DNA from: Silanimonas sp.
Lineage (GTDB): Bacteria > Pseudomonadota > Gammaproteobacteria > Xanthomonadales > Xanthomonadaceae
Direction of reading: 5' to 3'
Assembly: GCA_026005095.1 (NCBI GenBank)
Contig: BPKK01000001.1
Span: 124,001-188,000, forward strand
Length of the DNA: 64,000 nucleotides
Below, piece by piece: positions 1-8,123 of the stretch. The first letter of the stretch is position 1; each line of letters starts with the position of its first letter. The position numbers and the translations under genes are program-made. The notes below the pieces were generated by a model, which saw only the letters and a list, made by a program, of their open reading frames with translations, made no database searches and had not been told where the DNA came from.

Positions 1-602
1 ATGGCCTTTTCAGCCGTGCCGCCGATGCCGATGCCCAGCATGCCCGGCGGGCACCAGCCGGCGCCCATGGTCGGCACGGTCTTCAGCACCCAGTCCACGA
101 TCGAATCGGACGGATTGAGCATCGCGAACTTCGACTTCGCCTCCGAGCCACCGCCCTTGGCGGCCACGATCACATCGACCGTGTCGCCCGGCACCACCTT
201 CATGTTGACCACCGCCGGAGTATTGTCCTTGGTGTTCTGGCGCCGGCCGGCCGGATCGGCGAGCACCGAGGCGCGCAGGCGATTGTCGGGATGGTTGTAG
301 GCGCGGCGCACGCCCTCGTTCACCATCTCCTCCACCGAGAGCGTGGCCTCCCAGCGGACGTCCATGCCGATCTCGAGAAAGACGGTGACGATGCCGGTGT
401 CCTGGCAGATCGGGCGGTGGCCTTCGGCGCACATCCGCGAGTTGATGAGGATCTGCGCCATTGCGTCCTTGGCCGCGGGGCTCTCCTCCTTCTCATAGGC
501 TTTGGTAAGCGCCTTGATGTAGTCGACCGGGTGGTAGTAGCTGATGAATTGCAGCGCGTCGGCGATCGACTGGATGAAGTCGTCCTGCTTGATGACGGTC
601 AT
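1..602 (-). CDS. fumA: Class I fumarate hydratase, N-terminal part (cut by window edge)
   Basis: I translated this frame by hand because the ORF has no stop inside the window. The visible 200 residues begin MTVIKQDDFIQ and match the N-terminal domain of iron-sulfur (class I) fumarases, which interconvert fumarate and malate in the cytosolic TCA cycle. A Cys at about residue 66 in PICQDTG and a second in CPPGMLGIGIGG near residue 187 are positions expected to ligate the [4Fe-4S] cluster. The ATG at 600-602 is the first in frame; no strong ribosome binding site is visible. The gene runs off the left edge, so the C-terminal part cannot be checked. Family assignment is firm; the choice between fumA and fumB naming is not. 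Confidence 0.93.
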   Translation of the reverse strand, partial: MTVIKQDDFIQSIADALQFISYYHPVDYIKALTKAYEKEESPAAKDAMAQILINSRMCAEGHRPICQDTGIVTVFLEIGMDVRWEATLSVEEMVNEGVRRAYNHPDNRLRASVLADPAGRRQNTKDNTPAVVNMKVVPGDTVDVIVAAKGGGSEAKSKFAMLNPSDSIVDWVLKTVPTMGAGWCPPGMLGIGIGGTAEKA

Positions 603-691
603 GGCATGGCGGCGCGACGCCGCGTGGCGTGGATGAGGATGCTGATTCTAAGCCAGCCGCCACCGGCGGCCGGTGGCGGCCGAGGCGCTTC

Positions 692-1102
692 TCACTCCGC
701 GAAGCGCACCCAGAGCTCGGCCTCGGAGCGCGAGCCGAAGATGCGTACCTCGAGCCCGGCGGCCTGGGCATCGAGCTGGGTGGCCTCGTAGGCCCCCACG
801 CGGTCGACGCTGCGGGCCACGAAGGCCCAGCGCCGGCCGACGAAGGTCTGCGGTCCCAGGGCCCGCATGAAGGCCTCGCGCTGCTCGCCGACGAAGGGCT
901 CGTCGTCCATCAGGTCGATGGCCAGCACCTTCACGATCCGCAGTGAGGCGGCGAGATCGCGCACCGCATGCCAGCAGGAGGCCATGTGCTCCGGAGAGCC
1001 GCGCCGGCCACGGTATTCCACGACCAGGACATCGAGGTCGGCGCGCCAGCGGATCTCCACCGGCGCGTGGCCCTCGAGGACGTGCGGCAACGGCGCATTC
1101 AT
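692..1102 (-). CDS. Conserved hypothetical protein, possible STAS/SpoIIAA-like fold
   Basis: This ORF codes for 136 residues with no signal peptide or membrane segment, so it is probably cytosolic. The alternating hydrophobic pattern (VLVVEYRG, VLAIDLMDD, RRWAFVARSVD) with intervening amphipathic stretches resembles the small alpha/beta SpoIIAA-like or STAS fold, but I see no diagnostic motif and assign no function. It lies upstream of the class I fumarase on the same strand with an 89-nt gap, so the two could be cotranscribed. Codon use fits the surrounding genes. The start ATG at 1100-1102 follows no obvious Shine-Dalgarno sequence, and the N-terminus could be slightly different. Confidence 0.7.
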   Translation of the reverse strand: MNAPLPHVLEGHAPVEIRWRADLDVLVVEYRGRRGSPEHMASCWHAVRDLAASLRIVKVLAIDLMDDEPFVGEQREAFMRALGPQTFVGRRWAFVARSVDRVGAYEATQLDAQAAGLEVRIFGSRSEAELWVRFAE

Positions 1103-1132
1103 GGGGCGAGTGTGTTCCTCATTCCGGCGAAA

Positions 1133-1160
1133 GAAAACCCCGGGCGGACCCGGGGTTTTC
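1133..1160 (-). terminator. Rho-independent terminator of the first cold-shock gene
   Basis: There is a perfect 11-bp stem, AAAACCCCGGG / CCCGGGGTTTT, with a 4-nt loop (CGGA). On the minus strand it is followed by TTTTCTTTC. It lies 27 nt beyond the csp stop codon. Confidence 0.8.
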
Positions 1161-1186
1161 CGTTTTCCCTCCCCTGCGGGCGGGAC

Positions 1187-1396
1187 TCAGGCGACCTGGA
1201 CTTCGTCGGCCTGGAGCCCCTTCTGGCCCTGGACCACTTTGAAGGAGACACGCTGGCCTTCCTTCAGGGTCTTGAAGCCGGTGCCCACGATGGAGCGGAA
1301 GTGGACGAATACGTCCTGGCCGTTCTCCGGCGTGATGAAGCCGAAGCCCTTGGCGTCATTGAACCACTTCACGGTTCCGAACTGACGATCCGACAT
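1187..1396 (-). CDS. csp: Cold-shock domain protein (CspA family), copy 1
   Basis: This is a 69-residue single cold-shock domain protein that binds single-stranded RNA or DNA and acts as an RNA chaperone. The RNP1-type KGFGFI and RNP2-type VFVHF motifs are both present, and the length is typical of the CspA family. The ORF track starts further upstream (1507), but [12 protein letters not shown] is the conserved N-terminus and its ATG at 1394-1396 is preceded by GAGG. A strong intrinsic terminator follows. A paralogue with a closely similar sequence lies at 6169-6378. The long untranslated region upstream would fit the leader-controlled regulation known for csp mRNAs, but no cold-box was identified. 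Confidence 0.95.
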   Translation of the reverse strand: MSDRQFGTVKWFNDAKGFGFITPENGQDVFVHFRSIVGTGFKTLKEGQRVSFKVVQGQKGLQADEVQVA

Positions 1397-1792
1397 TGCA
1401 ATGCATCCTCGAACATTGGCTGGAGATAGGAACGACGCCAACCGCACGCCGCTACTGCTTGCCCGGGGAATCGTTGCGACGATGCAGCAGATCGAACGGA
1501 TCGGCACACCGGGCCACGGTCGACTGTGACCCGGACGGAGCAGTGGTCCTACAGTAACCCGAGGCTGAACGAAAAGTAAGTCCCCGCAGGACTGCGAACC
1601 TCATCTCAGTTCCCCCCCCCTTCCCGGGCCCCTCCCGCCCCCCGGCTGCTGCGCCGCCGCATGGCCCGGCGCAGGTCCGCCCCGCCCGCCCCGCCCGCCC
1701 CGGCGGCTGCCCCGGCAGAGCGGCACGACCCCGGTCAAATCCGGCCCACCCCCGGATGCGACAATGGCGTGTTTCCCGAGACCCCGACCGGC
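1397..1792. other. Divergent intergenic region between csp and fpr
   Basis: This 396-nt gap must hold the promoters of both csp (leftward) and fpr (rightward). A GACAAT hexamer about 30 nt before the fpr ATG could be a -10 element; no convincing -35 is seen. Around 1612-1660 there is a C-rich tract including a run of eight or more C. I see no gene, RNA gene or clear repeat. Confidence 0.5.
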
Positions 1793-2572
1793 ATGTCCTC
1801 CGCCTTCATCACCGAAACCATCCTCGACGTCCGCCACTGGACCGACGCCTACTTCAGCTTCACCTGCACCCGCGACGACGGCTTCCGCTTCGAGAACGGC
1901 CAGTTCGTGATGATCGGCCTCTTGGTGGACGGAAAACCGCTGATGCGCGCCTACTCCATCGCCAGCCCGAACTGGGAGGAACAACTCGAGTTCTTCTCGA
2001 TCAAGGTGCCCGATGGCCCGCTCACCTCGCGGCTGCAGCACATCCGCCCGGGCGACAGCCTGCTGCTCTCGCGCAAGCCCACCGGCACCCTACTGATCAG
2101 CGACCTGTTTCCCGGCGGCACCCTCTACCTGCTCGCCACCGGCACCGGGCTGGCCCCTTTCCTCTCGGTGATCCGAGACCCCGCCACCTATGAGCGCTTC
2201 GACCGGGTGGTGCTGACCCATGGCGTGCGCGAGGAAGCCGACCTCGCCTACCGCGACTACATCGAACGCGAACTGCCCAAACACGAATACCTCGGCGACC
2301 AGATCCGCGAGAAGCTGCTGTACTACCCGGCAGTGAGCCGCCAGCCCTTCCGCCACCACGGAAGGCTCACCGACCTGATGGCGAGCGGACAGATGCAGCG
2401 CGACCTCGGCCTGCCCGAGATCAGCCCGGAACGCGACCGCGCCATGATTTGCGGCAGCCCGCAGATGCTGGCGGATTTCCGCCGCCTGCTCGACGAGCGC
2501 GGCTTCACGGCCTCGCCAAAGATCGGCCAGGCCGGGCACTACGTGTTCGAGCGCGCCTTCGTCGAGAAGTAG
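1793..2572 (+). CDS. fpr: Ferredoxin--NADP+ reductase
   Basis: The product is a 259-residue FAD flavoprotein that moves electrons between NADPH and ferredoxin or flavodoxin in the cytosol, for example for iron-sulfur and oxidative-stress repair. The FAD-binding RAYS motif is at residues 52-55, a glycine-rich NADP-binding GTGLAPF at 117-123, and ICGSPQM further on. The C-terminus YVFERAFVEK extends past the usual terminal Tyr, as in bacterial Fpr enzymes. I chose the ATG at 1793 because the upstream ORF extension is low-complexity Pro/Ala/Arg coding with no homology. The gene is transcribed alone and converges on gpx with a 1-nt gap. Confidence 0.93.
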   Translation: MSSAFITETILDVRHWTDAYFSFTCTRDDGFRFENGQFVMIGLLVDGKPLMRAYSIASPNWEEQLEFFSIKVPDGPLTSRLQHIRPGDSLLLSRKPTGTLLISDLFPGGTLYLLATGTGLAPFLSVIRDPATYERFDRVVLTHGVREEADLAYRDYIERELPKHEYLGDQIREKLLYYPAVSRQPFRHHGRLTDLMASGQMQRDLGLPEISPERDRAMICGSPQMLADFRRLLDERGFTASPKIGQAGHYVFERAFVEK

Positions 2573-2573
2573 C

Positions 2574-3056
2574 TCAGCCGAGCGCCTGCTCGATGTCCTT
2601 GCGCAGGCTCTCCGGCTTGTCGGTGGGGGCGTAGCGCTTCAGTACCCTGCCGTCGCGGCCGACCAGGAACTTGGTGAAGTTCCACTTGATGCCCTCGGTG
2701 CCGAGGAAACCCGCCTTCTCGCGTTTGAGCCAGTCGAACAGGGGGTGGGCCTTGGGGCCATTGACGTCCACCTTGGCGAACATGGGGAAGCTGACGTCGT
2801 AGGTGAGCGAACAGAACTGCCTGATCTCGGCCTCGTCGCCGGGTTCCTGGTGGCCGAACTGGTCGCAGGGGAAGCCAAGCACCACGAGGCCCTTCGCTCC
2901 GTAATCCTTCCAGAGCTGTTCGAGGCCGGCGTATTGCGGGGTGAAGCCGCACTTGCTCGCCGTGTTCACCACCAGCAGGACCTTGCCCCGGAACTCGGCG
3001 AGGGAGCGCTCCTTCCCGTCGATGTCGATGGCGGAAAAATCGAAGGCGGTGGTCAT
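2574..3056 (-). CDS. Glutathione peroxidase family protein
   Basis: This 160-residue thioredoxin-fold peroxidase reduces hydroperoxides using glutathione or, more often in bacteria, thioredoxin. The peroxidatic residue is a cysteine (C36 in NTASKCGFTPQY), not selenocysteine. The conserved FPCDQFGHQEPG and WNFTKFLV segments supply the Gln and Trp of the catalytic site, and the Cys in FPCDQF is the usual resolving residue. There is no signal peptide, so the protein is cytosolic. It stands between the convergent fpr and the TonB receptor gene, with 128 nt upstream, and is probably monocistronic. The length matches the BsaA/BtuE group. Confidence 0.94.
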   Translation of the reverse strand: MTTAFDFSAIDIDGKERSLAEFRGKVLLVVNTASKCGFTPQYAGLEQLWKDYGAKGLVVLGFPCDQFGHQEPGDEAEIRQFCSLTYDVSFPMFAKVDVNGPKAHPLFDWLKREKAGFLGTEGIKWNFTKFLVGRDGRVLKRYAPTDKPESLRKDIEQALG

Positions 3057-3133
3057 GGTCGGTGCTCCGGTGGGAATGCCGAGAAGCCTAATACCTGCGC
3101 TTATACCATGCGATGCTCGTCGCCCCCGGAAAC

Positions 3134-3164
3134 GCGAAGGGCGGCCCTCGATGCCGCCCTTCGC
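3134..3164 (-). terminator. Hairpin downstream of the TonB receptor gene
   Basis: There is a perfect 12-bp stem (GCGAAGGGCGGC with its complement) around a 7-nt loop, 20 nt after the receptor stop codon. The downstream T tract on the minus strand is weak (GTTTCC), so this could be either an intrinsic terminator or an mRNA-stabilising hairpin. Confidence 0.55.
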
Positions 3165-3184
3165 ATCTACCTTTCCCGGCCGGC

Positions 3185-5482
3185 TCAGAAGCTGGCCTTG
3201 AACTCCACGCCCCAGGTGCGCGGCTCATTGATGAAGCCGGTGAGGTTATTGAAGTCGATGCCGCCCACCGCCTCCACGCGGTCGAGGATATTGCGGCCGA
3301 AGGCCGCCACCTCGTAGCGCCCGAGCTCCCAGCTGTAGCCGAAGCGCAGGCCGCCCTCCAGCAGGGCGCGGCCGCGGTAGACCTCGCTCTCGTAGAGGAA
3401 AAAGTTGATCGCGCTCCGATAGGCCCAGTCGGTGTAGACGTAGAACTCGGCGTCGTTGGCGAGCGGGATGCCGTAGCGAGCGGTGAGGTTGGTGGTCCAC
3501 TCCGGGGCCTGCGGCAGCGGATTGCCGTCGATCAGGGCCAGGGTCACGCCATTGCGCACCACCAGCGGATCGGTCACCCGGCAGACCGCGGCGTTGAAGC
3601 AGGTCGCCACGGCCAGGCCGGCATCGCGGATCTCGGTGCGGTTGTAGCCGGTGCCGAAGGTCACCAGCAGCTGGTCACTGAGGTAGGCCTCCATATCCAG
3701 CTCGAAGCCGCGGCCCTTGCCCTTGTCGGCGTTCAGCAGACTGTTGAAGTTGGCGGTGCCGCCGACGGCCGTGAGCTGCTGGTCCTCGATGGTGTAGTTG
3801 AACACTGAGAGGTTGAGGCGGGCACGATTGTCGAACAGGGCGGCCTTCAGGCCGGCCTCGACGCTCAGCACTTTCTCGGCCTGCGCCACGGTGACGAGCT
3901 GGTTCGGCGCCAGCGTGGCATCGGCGAAGGCGAGCCGGCCCTGGATGCTCGGGGCACGGAAACCCTTGGCCACGCGCAGATAGAGGTTCACGTCCTCGTC
4001 CACCGCCCAGGTGGCGGCAAGATCACCGCTCCAGTCCTCGGCCTTCGGGTTCACCCGGATCGGGGCGATCGGCGGAGCGCCGAAGGCGCCGAACACACGC
4101 TCGCCGACGAAGCGCTTCTCGTCCTCGGTGTAGCGCAGGCCGCCGCGCAGGGTCAGGGTGTCGGAGAGCGCCCAGTCCAGCGAGGCGAAGGCCGCCCAGG
4201 CGGTGTTGTCCTGGCGCTGGAAAGCATAGGCATTCGGGGTGCCGCCGGCGAAGGTGTCGTAGCTGAAGCTGTCGATCTCGGCGCGGTCCTTGAACCAGTA
4301 CAGGCCGCCCTGCCAGCGCAGCGGGCCCTCGCCGTTCGAGGCAAGCCGCAGCTCCTGCGTGTACTGCCGCACCTCGGAGCCGTCGCCGGAGTCGGCCGGG
4401 AAGCGGGCGCCGTCCGGGAAGGCGCCAGGGTTGGTGCCAGGGAAGAAGTCGAAGGTGTAGGCAGAGCCGCCGTCGATATCGCCGCGCGAGAACAGGCTGG
4501 CCTGGTTCCAGCTGCTCACCGAGTACAGGGTGGCACCACCGAGGTCCTGGCGCAGGCGCAGGGTGGCGCCGTCGGTGTCGAGGTCCTGGGCGTTGCGGGC
4601 ATCGATGGAGACGCGGCGCGGGTCGAAGTCACGCACCAGCCGGCCTTCCGGCGTGAGGATGTTGGCGCGGAACAGGCGGGCCGTGCCCTCGAGGCGGCGC
4701 GATTGCAGCGAGAGCAGGGCCTCGAAGTCCTCGTCGCCGGAGAACAGCAGCTGGCCGCGGAAGGCCATGTCCTCGTAGCCCTCGAGCGCGCGCTCGCGCG
4801 GGGTGCCTGCGAAGGTGTTCTGCACCCAGTCGCCGCGGCGTTGGTAGAGCATCGAGGCACGGCCGGCAAGGGCGTCACCGAGCGCGCCGCCGATGGCGCC
4901 CTCGAGGTTGGCGGTGTCGAAGCGGCCATAGCTGAGCTTGCCGTAACCGCTGGTGGTGGCCTCCGGGCGCACCGACTCGAACTTGACGAGGCCGGCCGGG
5001 GTGTTGCGGCCGAACAGCGTGCCCTGCGGACCGCGCAGCACCTCGATGCGGTCCACGTCGAATACCGGGAAGCCCTTCAGCGCCACGTTCTCGTACACCA
5101 CCTCGTCGTAGACCAGCGACACCGGCTGCGAGGCATTGAGGTCGAAGTCGGTGTTGCCAAGGCCGCGGATGTAGAAGCGCGGGAAGGCACGGCCGAAGGA
5201 GGACTCGATGTTGAGGCTGGGCACGCGGCTGGCGAGGAAGCGGATGTCCTCGCCGCCGGAGCGGATCACGTCGAGCTTCTCGCCATCGACCGCGCTCACC
5301 GCGATCGGCACCTCGCGGGCATCCTCGCTGCGGCGGGTGGCGGTGACGTTCACCGTATCGAGGGTGCGGGCGTCGGTGCCCGGGGCGTTGCCCTCCGTCT
5401 GAGCGGCGACAAGGGACGGCAGGGCCAGCGCGAGGGCGAGCGCCAGCGCGTGGCGGTTCGGGGAAGTGGGATGGCGGCGCAT
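3185..5482 (-). CDS. TonB-dependent outer-membrane receptor
   Basis: This 765-residue protein has a signal peptide of about 27 residues ending in VAAQ, a TonB-box-like DTVNVTATRR near residues 41-50, a plug domain with IEVLRGPQGTLFGRNTP, and a C-terminal barrel ending in Phe (EFKASF), the BamA recognition signal. Such receptors import siderophores, vitamin B12, carbohydrates or other large solutes using energy from TonB-ExbBD. The substrate cannot be told from sequence or neighbours: SlyD upstream and Gpx downstream are not transport genes. The ATG at 5482 is preceded by AAGGA at good spacing. No Fur box was recognised in the 122-nt upstream gap. Confidence 0.92.
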   Translation of the reverse strand: MRRHPTSPNRHALALALALALPSLVAAQTEGNAPGTDARTLDTVNVTATRRSEDAREVPIAVSAVDGEKLDVIRSGGEDIRFLASRVPSLNIESSFGRAFPRFYIRGLGNTDFDLNASQPVSLVYDEVVYENVALKGFPVFDVDRIEVLRGPQGTLFGRNTPAGLVKFESVRPEATTSGYGKLSYGRFDTANLEGAIGGALGDALAGRASMLYQRRGDWVQNTFAGTPRERALEGYEDMAFRGQLLFSGDEDFEALLSLQSRRLEGTARLFRANILTPEGRLVRDFDPRRVSIDARNAQDLDTDGATLRLRQDLGGATLYSVSSWNQASLFSRGDIDGGSAYTFDFFPGTNPGAFPDGARFPADSGDGSEVRQYTQELRLASNGEGPLRWQGGLYWFKDRAEIDSFSYDTFAGGTPNAYAFQRQDNTAWAAFASLDWALSDTLTLRGGLRYTEDEKRFVGERVFGAFGAPPIAPIRVNPKAEDWSGDLAATWAVDEDVNLYLRVAKGFRAPSIQGRLAFADATLAPNQLVTVAQAEKVLSVEAGLKAALFDNRARLNLSVFNYTIEDQQLTAVGGTANFNSLLNADKGKGRGFELDMEAYLSDQLLVTFGTGYNRTEIRDAGLAVATCFNAAVCRVTDPLVVRNGVTLALIDGNPLPQAPEWTTNLTARYGIPLANDAEFYVYTDWAYRSAINFFLYESEVYRGRALLEGGLRFGYSWELGRYEVAAFGRNILDRVEAVGGIDFNNLTGFINEPRTWGVEFKASF

Positions 5483-5534
5483 CTCGGTTCCTTGGAGACG
5501 AAATAGGGAGAGGATTCGGGGCCGTCCTGGCCAG

Positions 5535-5568
5535 AAAACGCAAAACCCCGCGCCCGTAGGGCGCGGGG
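5535..5568 (-). terminator. Rho-independent terminator of slyD
   Basis: There is a 10-bp perfect GC stem (CCCCGCGCCC / GGGCGCGGGG) with a 3-nt loop. On the minus strand it is followed by TTTTGCGTTTT, 37 nt beyond the slyD stop codon. Confidence 0.82.
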
Positions 5569-5604
5569 TAACACAAGCTTAACGCTGGCGTGTCGAGCCG
5601 GAAC

Positions 5605-6090
5605 TCAGCCGTGGTGGTGGCCACCCGGGCCATGCACATGGCCGTGCAGCACTTCTTCCACCGTGGCCTCGCGCACCTCGACGATCTCGATGTCGAAGTG
5701 CAGGGGCATGCCGGCCAGCGGATGGTTGGCATCGATGGTGATGCTGTCCTCGGCAACCTCACGCACCACCACGGTGATCGGCCCCATCGGGCCCTGGGCC
5801 TCGAACTGCATGCCCGGCTGGATTTCGATGCCCTGCGGGAAGGCCGCGCGGGGCACGGCCTGCAGCATCTCCGGGTTGCTCTCGCCATAGCCCTCGGCGG
5901 GCGGCACCACCACCTGGAAGGTATCACCGGCCATCCGGCCGGCCATGGCCTTCTCGAGGCCGGGCACGATCTGGCCAACGCCGTGCAGGTAGGGCAGCGG
6001 CTCGCGGCCGCGCGAGCTGTCGATCACCTGGCCATCCGGACTGGTGAGGGTGTAGTGGAAGGACGCGACGGTGCGCTCGGCGATCTGCAT
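5605..6090 (-). CDS. slyD: FKBP-type peptidyl-prolyl cis-trans isomerase SlyD
   Basis: This 161-residue protein is a cytosolic prolyl isomerase and chaperone. The split FKBP domain is clear: an N-terminal part with DGQVIDSSRGREPLPYLHG, the inserted IF chaperone flap at about residues 70-125, and FDIEIVEVREAT closing the fold. The C-terminus carries a short His-rich tail (HGHVHGPGGHHHG), a reduced form of the nickel- and zinc-binding tail of E. coli SlyD. The gene has its own terminator downstream and a csp gene upstream with a terminator between them, so it appears monocistronic. Confidence 0.94.
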   Translation of the reverse strand: MQIAERTVASFHYTLTSPDGQVIDSSRGREPLPYLHGVGQIVPGLEKAMAGRMAGDTFQVVVPPAEGYGESNPEMLQAVPRAAFPQGIEIQPGMQFEAQGPMGPITVVVREVAEDSITIDANHPLAGMPLHFDIEIVEVREATVEEVLHGHVHGPGGHHHG

Positions 6091-6108
6091 GGGAAGTCTC
6101 CTCGGGGA

Positions 6109-6139
6109 AAAGAAAAACCCCGGGCGCGCGCCCGGGGTT
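6109..6139 (-). terminator. Rho-independent terminator of the second cold-shock gene
   Basis: There is an 11-bp stem AACCCCGGGCG / CGCCCGGGGTT with a minimal loop. On the minus strand it is followed by TTTTTCTTTT, about 30 nt after the csp stop. It closely resembles the terminator of csp copy 1. Confidence 0.85.
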
Positions 6140-6168
6140 CGTCACGCATAGGCGAAGGCAGGGCTCTT

Positions 6169-6378
6169 TCAGAGCGCCTGGACGGCGTCGGCCTGCAGGC
6201 CCTTCGGACCCTTCACCACGGTGAAGCTGACCTTCTGGCCTTCCTTCAGGGTCTTGAAACCCGAGCCTTGGATGGAGCGGAAATGGACGAAGAGATCCTC
6301 GCCGCCCTCGCGCGAGATGAAGCCGAAGCCCTTCGCGTCGTTGAACCACTTGACGGTACCGTTCTGACGGTCGCTCAT
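6169..6378 (-). CDS. csp: Cold-shock domain protein (CspA family), copy 2
   Basis: This is a 69-residue nucleic-acid-binding cold-shock protein with KGFGFI and LFVHF RNP motifs. It is about 75% identical by eye to copy 1 at 1187-1396 and has the same MSDRQ start and the same length. GGAG lies eight nucleotides before the ATG at 6376-6378, a good ribosome binding site. It has its own intrinsic terminator, so it is a single-gene unit. The 240-nt upstream gap is shared with a divergent metal-related cluster. Which copy is cold-induced cannot be told from sequence. Confidence 0.95.
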   Translation of the reverse strand: MSDRQNGTVKWFNDAKGFGFISREGGEDLFVHFRSIQGSGFKTLKEGQKVSFTVVKGPKGLQADAVQAL

Positions 6379-6605
6379 TTTGTTGTCTCCGAGTAACAGA
6401 TTTCGATGTCTTGAGGGTTCACCGGAAAAACCGGCGGCTGTCTGCTGGGAGGCAACACAAGGGCGATGTAGCGGATCTTCGATCTACCGCATCGGGACAC
6501 AATTCACCGTGACCCGGCAAGCTCAGCCAGACCACGATACGGGTTTTCCCGCCGCCGCGCCAACGGTTTTTCAAGCCCCCTGGGCCGCGGTTCAGGAATA
6601 AGGGC

Positions 6606-6611
6606 TACACT
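6606..6611 (+). promoter_or_regulatory. Putative -10 element directly before the CopL-like gene
   Basis: The hexamer TACACT ends eight bases before the ATG at 6619. If it is a sigma-70 -10 box, transcription would start at or next to the start codon and give a leaderless message. No good -35 is visible, so this is tentative. Confidence 0.35.
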
Positions 6612-6618
6612 GGACGTC

Positions 6619-7038
6619 ATGGCCCTGCCCTTCGCCCGCCGCCTGCTCACTGGCCTGTACCTGCTGCTGGCCCTGGTGCTCGTGCTGCAGTCGACCACGG
6701 CGCTCGCCCTGCGGCAGGCCATGCCACTCGCCCCGGTCGCCGGCGCGGTGGCGGCACTCGAAACCGGCCAGGCCGGCCCTGAAACCGCGCCCTCCCTGCC
6801 TTGTCACGTGGCGCTCGCCACGGCAATGACACCGACCGAGGCGCCTCCTCTTTCCGATGTGGGCGACTGCTGCGATGGCGGCGGGCTCTGCCAGTGGGCC
6901 TGCGCCATGGCCCCGATGGCCCCGGTGGCCGAGCTCCGGCTCGCGCCCGCCGAAGCCGCGCCCGAAGCGCTGCCGGTATCCCACCCAGCTGCCCCCCGCT
7001 GGCCGGTGACCCAGCCACTGCGACCGCCCATCGCCTGA
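6619..7038 (+). CDS. Small Cys-rich secreted protein, CopL-like metal-responsive family
   Basis: This 139-residue protein has an N-terminal hydrophobic segment (residues 8-30) likely to be a signal peptide or anchor, then an Ala/Pro-rich chain. Cysteines and a histidine cluster as CH (62-63), CC (84-85), CQWAC (91-95). This arrangement resembles the short CopL-type proteins that precede copper genes in xanthomonads, and DUF2946-like proteins, but the similarity is weak and judged by eye. It is the first gene of a four-gene rightward cluster with a barrel-like protein, a MerP-like and a MerT-like protein. A role in metal sensing or binding is inferred from the cysteines and neighbours only. 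Confidence 0.65.
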   Translation: MALPFARRLLTGLYLLLALVLVLQSTTALALRQAMPLAPVAGAVAALETGQAGPETAPSLPCHVALATAMTPTEAPPLSDVGDCCDGGGLCQWACAMAPMAPVAELRLAPAEAAPEALPVSHPAAPRWPVTQPLRPPIA

Positions 7039-7114
7039 TTCCGTCGTGAGCGCCCCGCCCCGAGGGCGGGTCCATTCCTGCGGGCGGCTTGCCCGCGTCA
7101 CTACGGAATCCCCA

Positions 7115-7762
7115 ATGAAGACGACTTCTCTCACGGGCCTGCTGGCCCTGGCCGTCCTGCTGGCCGCAAGCGACCTTGCGGCGCGTCCGGTGTCCTATGC
7201 CGGCGGCCATATGCTGATGATCGACCACCAGTCCGATCTGGACCAGTGGAGCTACACCTACTCCCCCAGCTTCCGCTGGTCGGCCTCGGCCGGGCGGCTG
7301 CGGCTGGACGGGCTGGAGCGCACGGGCTCGATCGACCTGCGCTATGCCCGGACGGCCCGCCTGCTGTACCGCTGGAATCTGCCCACAGCCCAGGCCAACG
7401 CCTTCGTCTGGGCCGGCCTCGGGGAGGCGCGAACGGGGCTTGGCACCGGCGCCGCACACCACCTCGGCCTGCAGCTCGACTATGAGACCCGAAGGGTCTA
7501 CACCTCCTTCGTGAGCGAACTGCACGAGGGCGAGGGCTGGTCGCACCGGCTGGATACCGCCTCACTGGGCTGGGCGCCCTATCCGCACGACGTAGACCGC
7601 GTGGCCACCTGGTTCGTGCTGAAGGGCATGCACACCACGAATGCCCTGGAGCGCGGGGTGAAGCCCGCCGCCGTGCTGCGCCTGTTCACCACCCGCTGGT
7701 GGCTGGAAGTGGGCGCCGATGGCGAGGGCAAGCCGCTCGCCAACCTCATGCTCAACCTCTGA
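7115..7762 (+). CDS. Hypothetical secreted, beta-rich envelope protein in metal cluster
   Basis: I do not recognise the family. The 215-residue product starts with a clear signal peptide (MKTTSLTGLLALAVLLAASDLAARP). The mature part has alternating polar and hydrophobic residues with many aromatic residues (WSYTYSPSFRWSA, RTARLLYRWNL), as expected for a small outer-membrane beta-barrel, though it ends in LMLNL rather than Phe. The ATG at 7115 was chosen over the earlier ORF-track start because it opens the signal peptide. It sits between the CopL-like and MerP-like genes with gaps of 76 and 31 nt, so cotranscription is likely. It may form the outer-membrane component of a metal-handling system; that is inference. 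Confidence 0.7.
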   Translation: MKTTSLTGLLALAVLLAASDLAARPVSYAGGHMLMIDHQSDLDQWSYTYSPSFRWSASAGRLRLDGLERTGSIDLRYARTARLLYRWNLPTAQANAFVWAGLGEARTGLGTGAAHHLGLQLDYETRRVYTSFVSELHEGEGWSHRLDTASLGWAPYPHDVDRVATWFVLKGMHTTNALERGVKPAAVLRLFTTRWWLEVGADGEGKPLANLMLNL

Positions 7763-7793
7763 TCCCTTCCGAAATCCTCAAGGAGCACCCGAA

Positions 7794-8123
7794 ATGAACC
7801 GCCTGATCGCCATCCCCCTCGCCCTCCTGCTCGCCGCCGCGCCCCTCGGCCTTGCCGAAGCGCGCAGCATCCGCATCGAGGTCAACGGCCTCGTCTGCGC
7901 CTTCTGCGCCGACGGCATCACCCGGGCCTTGAAAAAGCAGCCGGCAGCCGATGAGGTCTTCGTCAGCCTCGAGCACCGCCTGGTGGCGGTCGGCCTCAAG
8001 GACGGCCAGGACATCGCCGACGAGGTGCTGAAAAAGACCCTCGTGGATGCCGGCTACACCGTGGTCGGGATCGAACGCACGGATGACACCATCGCCGCCA
8101 TCCGTGCCGGGGTGGGGCAGTGA
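7794..8123 (+). CDS. Periplasmic heavy-metal-associated (HMA) domain protein, MerP-like
   Basis: The 109-residue product has a signal peptide of about 24 residues followed by one ferredoxin-like HMA domain. The metal-binding loop reads GLVCAFC (residues 32-38), giving a CxxC pair in place of the usual GMTCxxC. MerP has the same plan: a secreted HMA domain that hands a soft metal ion to an inner-membrane transporter. The start at 7794 follows AAGGAG with good spacing. Its stop overlaps the start of the next, MerT-like gene by four bases (GTGA), implying translational coupling. The bound metal is unknown; there is no merA, merR or P-type ATPase in view. Confidence 0.85.
   Translation: MNRLIAIPLALLLAAAPLGLAEARSIRIEVNGLVCAFCADGITRALKKQPAADEVFVSLEHRLVAVGLKDGQDIADEVLKKTLVDAGYTVVGIERTDDTIAAIRAGVGQ

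Noticed and set aside
1612-1740. C-rich stretch before fpr as a repeat or structural element
   Set aside because: It is low-complexity GC-rich sequence without regular units or a clear stem; nothing beyond composition supports a feature.
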